Shown here: positions 7,796-14,218 of the stretch, piece by piece
Numbering within the stretch: position 1 is the first letter of the stretch
Layout of the letters: every line of letters begins with the position of its first letter
Assembly: GCA_000720805.1 (NCBI GenBank)
Contig: JODI01000111.1
Location: forward strand, 1-21,862
DNA from: Streptomyces violaceoruber
Lineage (GTDB): Bacteria > Actinomycetota > Actinomycetes > Streptomycetales > Streptomycetaceae
Direction of reading: 5' to 3'
Length of the DNA stretch: 21,862 nucleotides
Notes under the pieces: generated by a model
Databases searched by the model: none
Told to the model about the DNA's origin: nothing
What the model saw: only the letters and a program-made list of their open reading frames with translations
Translations under genes and position numbers: made by a program

Positions 7796-8749
7796 ATGCC
7801 CTCGGAACGCCCCACCACAGTCGCGGTCCTCGCCGTGCTCGCAGCGCTGAGCTGCACGGTGACCGGTTGCACGTCGGCGACACCCACCTCCCCGGCACAG
7901 CGGACTGCGGCGACTCCCCGGGTCGGCGCCGTACCGAGGCTCGACAGCACGCACGATCAGCGACTTCCCATCGAGAAGTACCTGATCAGCCCACAGGAGA
8001 ACGCCCGGATCGAAAGCGCCAGATCGGCCCTCATGACGTCGTGCATGAAGCGCTTCGGGTTCGCCTTCAAGCCCGCGTCGACGAACTACCGGCAGAAGCA
8101 GAACCAGACCTCCCACCGGTACGACCCGACCGATCCCGCCCTCGCCGGGACCCGCGGCTATCACGGCCCCCAGAGCCTGCCACAGAATGCGGCGAATCCG
8201 TCCCGGAAACCCTTGCCCCGAGACATGGGGATGGTCATGGGTCACGGCCTGGGCGCACCGACCCCGACGGGAGCGGCCACTCCCCCGGCCGACGGCAGAT
8301 ACCACGGCATCCCGATCCCCGAGGGCGGATGTATGGGAGAGGCGGAAGCAAAATTGACCGCGGGTGGGGGAATCATTCAGGATTCGCCCACCGCGATCGA
8401 CATCAACTTCAATGGCTACGTGCGGTCGATGGCCGACGCCAGACTCAAATCCGCTTTTGCCGCGTGGTCGGCCTGCATGAAAGCAGGAGGCTACTCCTAC
8501 CCGACGCCGGAAGCCGTTGTCAAAGACCCGGCCTGGAACTCACCGAAACCGTCGAAACACGAGCTGGCCACCGCTTCCGCGGACGTCGCGTGCAAACGGA
8601 AGAACAACGTCGTGGGAATATGGTTCACCGTCGAATCGGCCTATGAGACGCGCGACATCCAGGCCAATCCCAAGAAGATGCAGCGCATCAGGCACAGCAT
8701 CGACGTCGCCGTCCGGAACGCCGCCGCCGTGGGAGCCGACGGATCGTGA
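7796..8749 (+). CDS. Putative lipoprotein, function unknown
   Basis: This 317-aa protein starts with a type II signal peptide; the lipobox TVTGC puts the lipidated Cys at about residue 24, so it should be anchored on the outer face of the membrane. Two similar Cys motifs occur in the mature part, TSCMKRFGFAF and SACMKAGGYSYP, suggesting an internal repeat of a C-M-K-x-x-G-aromatic unit. Other cysteines are in GGCMGEAE and DVACKRK. The central part is rich in Pro, Gly and His. ATG 7796 has AAGGA about 9 nt upstream. I do not recognise a named domain; similar actinobacterial lipoproteins with paired CM motifs are known as hypothetical proteins. It is separated from the I36 gene by a terminator, so it has its own transcript. 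Confidence 0.82.
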   Translation: MPSERPTTVAVLAVLAALSCTVTGCTSATPTSPAQRTAATPRVGAVPRLDSTHDQRLPIEKYLISPQENARIESARSALMTSCMKRFGFAFKPASTNYRQKQNQTSHRYDPTDPALAGTRGYHGPQSLPQNAANPSRKPLPRDMGMVMGHGLGAPTPTGAATPPADGRYHGIPIPEGGCMGEAEAKLTAGGGIIQDSPTAIDINFNGYVRSMADARLKSAFAAWSACMKAGGYSYPTPEAVVKDPAWNSPKPSKHELATASADVACKRKNNVVGIWFTVESAYETRDIQANPKKMQRIRHSIDVAVRNAAAVGADGS

Positions 8750-8795
8750 CCGGCCGGTGAGGCGGCTCCCCTGCTCCCCGTCAGAGGCCTCTTGT

Positions 8796-8830
8796 CGCCG
8801 CCAGGTAGTCGCCGGGGATCACGAAGCCCA
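8796..8830 (-). pseudogene. 35-bp scrap resembling the GT2 glycosyltransferase gene
   Basis: These 35 bases match 13205-13239 at 31 positions. On the minus strand they encode GFVIPGDYLAA, against GFVIPGGYLAA in the glycosyltransferase C-terminus. The scrap directly abuts the LCP relic at 8833. It is very short, so chance in GC-rich DNA is not fully excluded, but agreement in both DNA and protein argues for common descent. Confidence 0.45.
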
Positions 8831-8832
8831 CG

Positions 8833-9180
8833 GTGTCAGCCTCCGATGTGCGGGTGCGGATCCTCAACGGCGGCGCGGGGCGGAGCGCCGCCACATCGCT
8901 CGGGAAAGCTCCCACGACGGCGCCGCGCTCAGTCTGGCCGTTTCTGGTTCCCGGTGTACTTCTTGACCACGGCCAGCGGTGCGCCACCGCAGGAGCCGGC
9001 GAATGGGGCTGTCCGGCTCGGCGCTGAAGTCCGGCAAGAGCGTGACCAACGCGCAGGGGCTGCCGACGACACGCTCACCCTGGGCAAGGACTTCAAGGGG
9101 CCGGGGTGACGCTCAGTTCCTCGTCGACGGCGCCGGACACCGACAAGACCACCGCCGACAAGGTCAAGTACGCCAAGTGA
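8833..9180 (+). pseudogene. LCP relic: C-terminal LytR_C part of an LCP-2 paralogue
   Basis: At least three frames are needed to read this relic. It begins VSASDVRVRILNGG, like EVRVQVLNGG in LCP-2. After a degraded middle it continues MGLSGSALKSGKSVTNAQG, almost the LCP-2 sequence. A one-base deletion then shifts the frame to TLTLGKDFKGPG and a stop, and a third frame gives ADKVKYAK followed by TGA. LCP-2 ends in VKCAS, so the terminal Cys codon has become Tyr. The LCP catalytic domain, membrane segment and start are absent, so the product cannot be functional. It lies 120 bp upstream of LCP-4, mirroring the order LCP-2 then LCP-3, which points to duplication of a two-gene unit followed by loss of one member. 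Confidence 0.85.
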
Positions 9181-9220
9181 CCTGGCGGGCCTGTCCGTTG
9201 GCAGGGCAGCACTTCTGGGC

Positions 9221-9245
9221 AACCTGTGGTGCCCGTCGTACGTCT
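9221..9245 (+). promoter_or_regulatory. Putative ECF-sigma promoter of LCP-4
   Basis: AACC (9221-9224), 16 nt, then CGTCT (9241-9245), identical in halves and spacing to the element of LCP-3. The bases before the -10 (CCGTCGTA) match CCGTCGTG there. The CGTCT lies 56 bp before the LCP-4 start and 53 bp before that of LCP-3. Conservation despite divergence around it supports function; the sigma factor is inferred. Confidence 0.5.
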
Positions 9246-9300
9246 CCATGACGTGCGGCGAGCCCATTCCACGGCGCGCCAGAGGGTGGGAGGACGGGAA

Positions 9301-10872
9301 GTGGCGCAGAACAGTGTGCGGGAGGCCGAGTCGGCGCAGGCGGTCGACGGCGGCGGGGGCACGCGGCACGACGCACGCAGGTCACCGCGCAAGCACCGGG
9401 TGCTGAGATGGTCAGCGGCCACGCTCGCCGTCCTGATACTGGGCACGGCGGGCACCGGTTACCTCTACTACCGGCACCTCAACGCCAACCTGCGGCACGA
9501 CGACCTGAACCTGGGCGACCACAAGGTGGCCGCGCCGACGCCGAACGCCGCCGGTCAGACCCCGCTGAACATCCTGCTGATCGGTTCCGACGCCCGGAAC
9601 ACCAAGGAGAACCAGAAACTCGGCGGCGCGAAGGACACGTACAACACCGCCCCCCGCGCGGACGTACAGATGCTGGTCCACCTCTCCGCCGACCGCACCA
9701 ACATGTCGGTCGTCAGCATGCCCCGCGACACCCTGCTCACCATCCCCAGGTGCACCGACCCCGACACCGGCAAGAAATACGCGTCGAGCCCTTCCGCCAT
9801 GACCAACGCCTCACTGGAACGCGGCGGCCCCGGCTGCACGGTGGCGACCTGGGAGAAACTGACCGACATCCACATCGACCACTTCATCATGGTCGACTTC
9901 GCGGGTGTGGTGTCGATGGCGGACGCGATCGGCGGGGTACCGGTCTGTGTGGACGCCAACATCCGCTCCCACACCTCCAGCGGCCACGGCTCCGGCCTGG
10001 AGCTGGAGAAGGGGACCACGTACATCAAGGGCGAGCAGGCCCTGCAGTGGCTGCGCACACGGTACGGCTTCGAGGACAACACGGACATCGCGCGGGCCAA
10101 GGCCCAGCACCAGTACATGAACTCGATGGTGCGGCAGCTGCGCGAGAACGCGACACTGAGCAGCCCGAACAAGCTGCGCAAGCTCGCCGACACGGCCACC
10201 GGGGCGCTGACCGTGGACGAGGGGCTGGGCAGCGTGACGAAGCTGTACGACCTGAGCAACGAGCTGCGGAAGGTGCCCGCCAAGCGCATCACCATGACGA
10301 CGATGCCGTGGCAGTACGCCTCGGACGGCAACCGGGTGGTGCCCAAGCCAGAGGAAGCGGAGAAGGTGTTCCGGCTGGTCCGTGAGGACATCGCGCTCGA
10401 CGGTGAGGACAAGAAGAAGAAAACGACGACGGAGGACAAGACCTCCGACGACCCGGCCGCCGCGGACGACGAGATCGCCGTCCAGGTGCAGAACGGCACC
10501 CGCACCAGCACACAGGCGGCGGTGACGGCGCGAGCCGGCGATGTGACCGATCTCCTCGTCAGCAAGGGTTTCACCGCGGCCAAGTCGGACTCCTCGGTGC
10601 TCCTCAGCCAGGACGAGACGGTCGTCCGCTATCCGAGCGCCGACCTGGAGGGCGATGCCCAGCGGGTCGCCAAGGCCCTCGGCGTTCCGATGAGTTCGGT
10701 GAAGAAGTCGACGGACGTCTCCGGGGTCACCCTGGTCGTCGGTGCGGACTGGCGCTCGGGTACGACCTACAAGGCCGCGCGGGAGGACGACTCGCTGCCC
10801 GAGTCGGAGGACACCTTCAACGGCGATGACACCAAGGCCTGTATGCACGTCAATCCCGACTTCACCTGGTAG
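9301..10872 (+). CDS. LCP-4, LytR-CpsA-Psr family protein with LytR_C domain
   Basis: This 523-aa LCP protein is the nearest paralogue of LCP-3. A basic leader precedes a membrane segment at about 38-57. The LCP domain shows NILLIGSDAR at 90-99, RADVQMLVH from 119, MPRD from 140, HIDHFIMVDFAG and WLRTRYGF. A LytR_C domain covers about 390-487, and the protein ends in KACMHVNPDFTW, parallel to the Cys-aromatic end of LCP-3. As in LCP-3, the usual ADT motif reads ADVQ. A Lys/Asp/Glu-rich linker (about 370-390) joins the domains. GTG 9301 is chosen for its GGGAGG site about 8 nt upstream and the VAQ start shared with LCP-2; the in-frame codon at 9226 would overlap the promoter-like element. The intact gene follows a dead LCP relic. 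Substrate is unknown. Confidence 0.93.
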   Translation: MAQNSVREAESAQAVDGGGGTRHDARRSPRKHRVLRWSAATLAVLILGTAGTGYLYYRHLNANLRHDDLNLGDHKVAAPTPNAAGQTPLNILLIGSDARNTKENQKLGGAKDTYNTAPRADVQMLVHLSADRTNMSVVSMPRDTLLTIPRCTDPDTGKKYASSPSAMTNASLERGGPGCTVATWEKLTDIHIDHFIMVDFAGVVSMADAIGGVPVCVDANIRSHTSSGHGSGLELEKGTTYIKGEQALQWLRTRYGFEDNTDIARAKAQHQYMNSMVRQLRENATLSSPNKLRKLADTATGALTVDEGLGSVTKLYDLSNELRKVPAKRITMTTMPWQYASDGNRVVPKPEEAEKVFRLVREDIALDGEDKKKKTTTEDKTSDDPAAADDEIAVQVQNGTRTSTQAAVTARAGDVTDLLVSKGFTAAKSDSSVLLSQDETVVRYPSADLEGDAQRVAKALGVPMSSVKKSTDVSGVTLVVGADWRSGTTYKAAREDDSLPESEDTFNGDDTKACMHVNPDFTW

Positions 10873-11006
10873 CGGCTCCTGGAAGCACTTTCGGCCAGAG
10901 AGATCATTTCCGGCCAGTGCTTACGCGGTGATCACATTTATTGCTGGAACATGACAAGATCCTCGAGCAGTCACGACTCACATGACGACCGCTCCTGGGG
11001 GAGAAG

Positions 11007-11453
11007 TTGAAGTTCCAGAGCAAGACGGCCAGATACGCCACGTCCATGGCGATGATGCTGTCGGCGATCGCCGGCTACTCGCTCGTCACGGCTCCGGCCG
11101 CCAGCGCCGCCACATACGGCTGCAACGGTTCCCAGATCGACAGCTGGAACAACACCTACAACGGCACGACGTACGCCAAGACCTACCTCTTCTGGGACGG
11201 CACCTACAACTGCGTCGCGGCCGTGAAGCAGGGCTCCTACTACGGCGTCAAGTCGCGCATCGCCGTGGACGCCTGGACCAACGTGGACGGCTACGTCTCC
11301 CCCGGTGACGACGGCCAGTACCTCTACTACGCGAGCTTCAAGTTCTACGGGAAGAACCGCTGCATCGCCGTCGAGACCGATGTGTGGAACCTGAGCGGCA
11401 GCAACATCATCCAGGACCACGTGCCGAGCTCCGGCTACTTCCACTGCGGCTGA
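11007..11453 (+). CDS. Small secreted four-cysteine protein, SapA-like (1 of 4)
   Basis: This 148-aa protein has a signal peptide ending near ASAA (residue 34-35). The mature part of about 113 aa carries four cysteines in the contexts YGCNGS, YNCV, NRCI and HCG at the C-terminus, enough for two disulfides. The pattern YLFWDGTYNCV, then YYGVKSR, then GKNRCIAVE resembles the next gene closely and the spore-associated protein A (SapA) family more distantly. I chose TTG 11007, with GGGGGAG just upstream at a short spacing; no better ATG precedes the signal peptide. It runs 12 bp ahead of the next gene, so the two are probably one transcript. The role of SapA-type proteins is unknown beyond association with spores. 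Family placement is moderately sure. Confidence 0.8.
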   Translation: MKFQSKTARYATSMAMMLSAIAGYSLVTAPAASAATYGCNGSQIDSWNNTYNGTTYAKTYLFWDGTYNCVAAVKQGSYYGVKSRIAVDAWTNVDGYVSPGDDGQYLYYASFKFYGKNRCIAVETDVWNLSGSNIIQDHVPSSGYFHCG

Positions 11454-11465
11454 GGGGGATACGAC

Positions 11466-11912
11466 ATGAGCGTCATCAGGAACAAGGCCACCCGCTGGCT
11501 GACGAGCGCCGCGGTGCTGCTGGGCGTCGCCGTGATCGGCCCCGTGGCCACCGCACCGACGGCCTCGGCCGCGTCGGGCTGTAGCGGCAGCGTGATCGAC
11601 AGCATCAAGCACTACAACTACTCCGGCGCGCATGTGGCGACGTCGTACCTGTACTGGGACGGCACGTACAACTGCGTCATCGCCAACAAGGCCGGTTCGT
11701 ACTACGGAGTCAGCTCGCGTATGTCGCTGACCATCTACAGCCAGAGCGGCGGCGCGGACCCGGACAACGGGTACTTCTCGCAGTACGCCGGTCCGGTCAA
11801 GGTCTACGGCAAGGGCACCTGCATCGCCTACGAGCTCGACATGTGGAGCACCAGCGGCGCGGACATGCTCCAGGACCGCGCCCCGGCCGGCGGCTACAAC
11901 CACTGCGGCTGA
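11466..11912 (+). CDS. Small secreted four-cysteine protein, SapA-like (2 of 4)
   Basis: This 148-aa protein has a signal peptide with cleavage near TASA-A (about residue 36). Four cysteines sit in SGCSGS, YNCV, GTCI and the terminal HCG, the same pattern as the gene before it. Shared stretches include YWDGTYNCV and SYYGVSSR. ATG 11466 follows the upstream stop by 12 bp; the ribosome site GAGGGGG overlaps that stop, which supports co-transcription. The mature protein is rich in Tyr, Ser and Gly, like many secreted surface proteins of Streptomyces. No enzymatic motif is seen. Confidence 0.82.
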   Translation: MSVIRNKATRWLTSAAVLLGVAVIGPVATAPTASAASGCSGSVIDSIKHYNYSGAHVATSYLYWDGTYNCVIANKAGSYYGVSSRMSLTIYSQSGGADPDNGYFSQYAGPVKVYGKGTCIAYELDMWSTSGADMLQDRAPAGGYNHCG

Positions 11913-11933
11913 ACTCGCCCACGGTCAAGGCCT

Positions 11934-11954
11934 ATTCCCCTGCGGGAGGGGAAT
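11934..11954. terminator. Possible hairpin after second SapA-like gene
   Basis: ATTCCCCT and AGGGGAAT form an 8-bp stem with a 5-nt loop, 22 bp past the stop. It would separate the first SapA-like pair from the third gene. A modest hairpin. Confidence 0.4.
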
Positions 11955-12010
11955 CCGGCGTCGCTGAAATGACCACACCCGTCACACGGGGTACTGACAG
12001 GAATTCACAC

Positions 12011-12433
12011 ATGTCTGCTCTCAAGCGACTTGGCTCCGTTGCGGCCGTCATCGGTCTCGCCGCGGCCGGAACGATCGCCGCCACCGGCACCGCCTCGGCG
12101 GCGGCCTCCTACAACGGCGCCTGCGGGTCCGGTTACGGCGTGATCGACACGAAGGACGTCGGCGCCGGAACCGCCTATCTCACGTACAACAGCTCCACCG
12201 GCAAGAACTGCGTTGTCACCGTCACCGACACGCCGGGCACCACCTCGCTCCTGGACGCCCGCCTGCGGCTGCACCGCACCAACATCGACTGGGCGGACAG
12301 CGAGTACGACGCGGGCTTCTTCAAGTACTACGCGGGCCCGGTCTACGCCTCCGCCGCAGGCAGGTGCATCGACTGGGGCGGCAATGCAGGCACCGAAGAC
12401 TGGCATGTCAACTACAACGTGCACTGTGGCTGA
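12011..12433 (+). CDS. Spore-associated protein A (SapA)-like secreted protein (3 of 4)
   Basis: This 140-aa protein has a signal peptide (LKRLGSVAAVIG..., cleavage near TASA-A at residue 31-33). The mature part begins SYNGACGSGYGVID and contains TAYLTYNSSTGKNCVVTV, KYYAGPVY, GRCIDWGG and a terminal VHCG. This is the pattern I know from Streptomyces proteins annotated as spore-associated protein A. Four cysteines suggest two disulfides. ATG 12011 has AGGA about 9 nt upstream; the longer open frame from 11843 overlaps the previous gene and is rejected. The signal-peptide block is nearly identical in DNA to that of the next gene. A terminator follows at 12449. Confidence 0.85.
   Translation: MSALKRLGSVAAVIGLAAAGTIAATGTASAAASYNGACGSGYGVIDTKDVGAGTAYLTYNSSTGKNCVVTVTDTPGTTSLLDARLRLHRTNIDWADSEYDAGFFKYYAGPVYASAAGRCIDWGGNAGTEDWHVNYNVHCG
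12023..12126 (+). repeat. 104-bp near-identical block, copy 1
   Basis: This block covers the signal peptide and first mature residues of SapA-like gene 3. It matches 12556-12659 with a single mismatch. Downstream the two genes differ much more, including at synonymous sites. A short leader just upstream is also shared (TGACAGG, then TCA, then ACATG). Confidence 0.85.
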
Positions 12434-12448
12434 GTCCTCCCGCCCCAT

Positions 12449-12496
12449 GCCGACGGCCCCTGGAAACCGCTTCGCGCCAGGGGCCGTCGGCCTTTA
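12449..12496. terminator. Terminator between SapA-like genes 3 and 4
   Basis: A perfect 15-bp stem (12449-12463 with 12477-12491) closes a 13-nt loop and is followed by CTTTAT. It lies 15 bp after the stop of gene 3, so gene 4 should have its own promoter. Confidence 0.85.
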
Positions 12497-12543
12497 TGAG
12501 ATGATCACACTCGCACCCATAGGGCGTTGACAGGGACTCAAAC

Positions 12544-12966
12544 ATGCTCAAAATGAAGCGACTTGGCTCCGTTGCGGCCGTCATCGGTTTCGCCGCGGCC
12601 GGAACGATCGCCGCCACCGGCACCGCCTCGGCGGCGGCCTCCTACAACGGCGCCTGCGGATCCGGCTACAGCGTGATCGACACCATGGACGTCGGCGACG
12701 GAACCGCCTACCTCACCTACAGCGGCGCCAGCGGCAAGAACTGTGTGGTCACCGTCACCGACACGCAGGGCACGCCCACGGTCCTGGACGCCCGCCTGCG
12801 GCTGCACCGCACCGACACCGTATGGAAGTCCACCGAGGCGGACTTCGGCACCTACAAGTACTACGCGGGTCCGCTCTATGTCTCCGCCGCGAACAAGTGC
12901 ATCGACTGGGGCGGCGCCGCGGCCTCGAACTACACGCGCGTCGACTACGGCGTCCACTGCGGCTGA
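12544..12966 (+). CDS. Spore-associated protein A (SapA)-like secreted protein (4 of 4)
   Basis: This 140-aa protein is a tandem paralogue of gene 3. After the signal peptide it reads SYNGACGSGYSVID, then TAYLTY, GKNCVVTVTD, DARLRLHRT, YKYYAGPLY, NKCIDWGG and a terminal VHCG. The cysteine pattern is conserved. Differences from gene 3 cluster in the central loop (VWKSTEADFGT against IDWADSEYDAGF) and before the C-terminus. ATG 12544 has AGGGA about 8 nt upstream. It is probably exported and disulfide-bonded; function is unknown. A terminator follows at 12985 and faces the convergent glycosyltransferase gene. Confidence 0.86.
   Translation: MLKMKRLGSVAAVIGFAAAGTIAATGTASAAASYNGACGSGYSVIDTMDVGDGTAYLTYSGASGKNCVVTVTDTQGTPTVLDARLRLHRTDTVWKSTEADFGTYKYYAGPLYVSAANKCIDWGGAAASNYTRVDYGVHCG
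12556..12659 (+). repeat. 104-bp near-identical block, copy 2
   Basis: Second copy of the block at 12023-12126, with one base changed (GGTTTC for GGTCTC), which changes Leu to Phe in the signal peptide. Confidence 0.85.
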
Positions 12967-12984
12967 TTCCTGCCGGCCATGACA

Positions 12985-13018
12985 AAGGCCCCTTCCCCGT
13001 TGTCCGGGAAGGGGCCTT
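12985..13018. terminator. Bidirectional terminator, SapA-like gene 4 / glycosyltransferase
   Basis: AAGGCCCCTTCCC (12985-12997) pairs perfectly with 13006-13018 across an 8-nt loop. It lies between convergent genes ending at 12966 and 13028 and should serve both. Confidence 0.85.
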
Positions 13019-13027
13019 CCATCCGTC

Positions 13028-14056
13028 CTACGCCTCCGTCAGCACCGCCGGCCGCCGCGAGGCGATGACCCTCTTCGCCAGTGACTTCGGGCTGGTCAGG
13101 AAGCCGAAGCCCCAGCACATGTGCATGGTGGCCAGCGCGACGGGGATCTGCAGCCGTGCCTTCAACGGCAGGCCCTTGCCCGCGGGCAGCGACCCGAGGG
13201 CGATCGCCGCGAGATAGCCGCCGGGGATCACGAAGCCGAGCGGGGTCAGGGCCGCGCCCACCACGATCCCCGCCGCGATCGCGCACACCGCGGTCGGCGG
13301 GGCGAGGTAGCGCAGGTTGATGGAGCCGGAGTGGTAGCGGGCGACGACGTGCCGCCAGCGGCCGTAGTCCTTGTACTGCTTGGCGAGGGCGCGCACGCTC
13401 GGACGCGGCCGGTACGACACCCTCAGCTCCGGCGAGAACCAGATCAGCCCGCCCGCCTCCCTGATCCGGAAGTTGAGCTCCCAGTCCTGGGCGCGGATGA
13501 ACTCCTCGTTGTAGCCGCCCTGTTGCTCCAGCGCCTCACGCCGGAACACGCCGAGGTAGACGGTCTCCGCCTGCCCGGCGGCGCCCCCGGTGTGAAAGAC
13601 CGCGTTGCCGACGCCGATCTTCGAGGTCATGGCGGCGGCGACCGCACGCTCCCAGTCGTTCTCGCCCTCGGCGTGCATGATGCCGCCGACGTTCTGCGCG
13701 CCGGTCTCCTCCAGGAGCCGTACGGCGGTCGCGATGTAGTTCGGGGAGAGCATGCCGTGCCCGTCGACGCGGACGACGACGGGATGGCGGGAGGCCTTGA
13801 TCGCGGCGTTCAGCGCGGCGGGCGTACGACCGGTGGGGTTTGGGACGGTGTGGACGCGCGGGTCTTCCCGTACGAGGTCGGCCGCGATCTCGTCCGTGCG
13901 GTCCGTGGACGGACCGAGGGCGATCACGACCTCCATCTCGCCGGCGTACTCCTGCGCGAGGATCGCTTGGACGGCTCCGCGCAGATGCCGCTCCTCGTTG
14001 AGGACGGGCATGATCACAGATACGGCGGGGAGCTGCACGTCGGGATTGGCGTTCAT
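13028..14056 (-). CDS. Family 2 glycosyltransferase
   Basis: This 342-aa protein has the GT-A fold signatures of family GT2. AVSVIMPVLNEERHL is at 11-25, VVIALGPSTDRTDE at 43-56, the DxD-like VRVDGHG at 95-101 and AQDWELNFRIRE at 189-200 with the likely catalytic acidic residue. The C-terminal third has hydrophobic segments at about 251-290 and 303-320, so it is probably attached to the inner face of the membrane. It would add a sugar from a nucleotide-sugar donor to a lipid-linked acceptor. Its place among LCP genes suggests work on the same wall polymer. No good ribosome site precedes ATG 14056; TAACGT 9 nt upstream could be a -10 of a nearly leaderless transcript. Part of its C-terminal sequence recurs at 8796-8830. 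Donor and acceptor are not predictable. Confidence 0.9.
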   Translation of the reverse strand: MNANPDVQLPAVSVIMPVLNEERHLRGAVQAILAQEYAGEMEVVIALGPSTDRTDEIAADLVREDPRVHTVPNPTGRTPAALNAAIKASRHPVVVRVDGHGMLSPNYIATAVRLLEETGAQNVGGIMHAEGENDWERAVAAAMTSKIGVGNAVFHTGGAAGQAETVYLGVFRREALEQQGGYNEEFIRAQDWELNFRIREAGGLIWFSPELRVSYRPRPSVRALAKQYKDYGRWRHVVARYHSGSINLRYLAPPTAVCAIAAGIVVGAALTPLGFVIPGGYLAAIALGSLPAGKGLPLKARLQIPVALATMHMCWGFGFLTSPKSLAKRVIASRRPAVLTEA

Positions 14057-14218
14057 AGGGGGATCACGTTACCGCGAACGGGGGACGCCTTTGCGCGCCG
14101 CCCGGGAGGTGCTCGGTGTCGCAGATCGTATGGGCCTACGGTGCTCACGATCCCACGTACGGCCCCCATCCGAGTCGGCCCGATCTCGCCGGACCGGTCC
14201 CAGCGGAGGTGTCCTTCC

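Noticed and set aside
9811..10848. Long minus-strand frames opposite LCP-4
   Set aside because: The same GC-bias shadow effect; LCP-4 on the + strand has full domain evidence.
10884..10921. Hairpin AGCACT/AGTGCT after LCP-4 as a terminator
   Set aside because: The outer stem is 6 bp and the inner part pairs poorly, so I did not list it as a feature.
13121..14218. Upstream extension of the LCP-5 frame giving an 849-aa protein
   Set aside because: The extension is antisense to the glycosyltransferase gene, and ATG 14219 has a clear GGAGG site directly before the basic leader and membrane segment.
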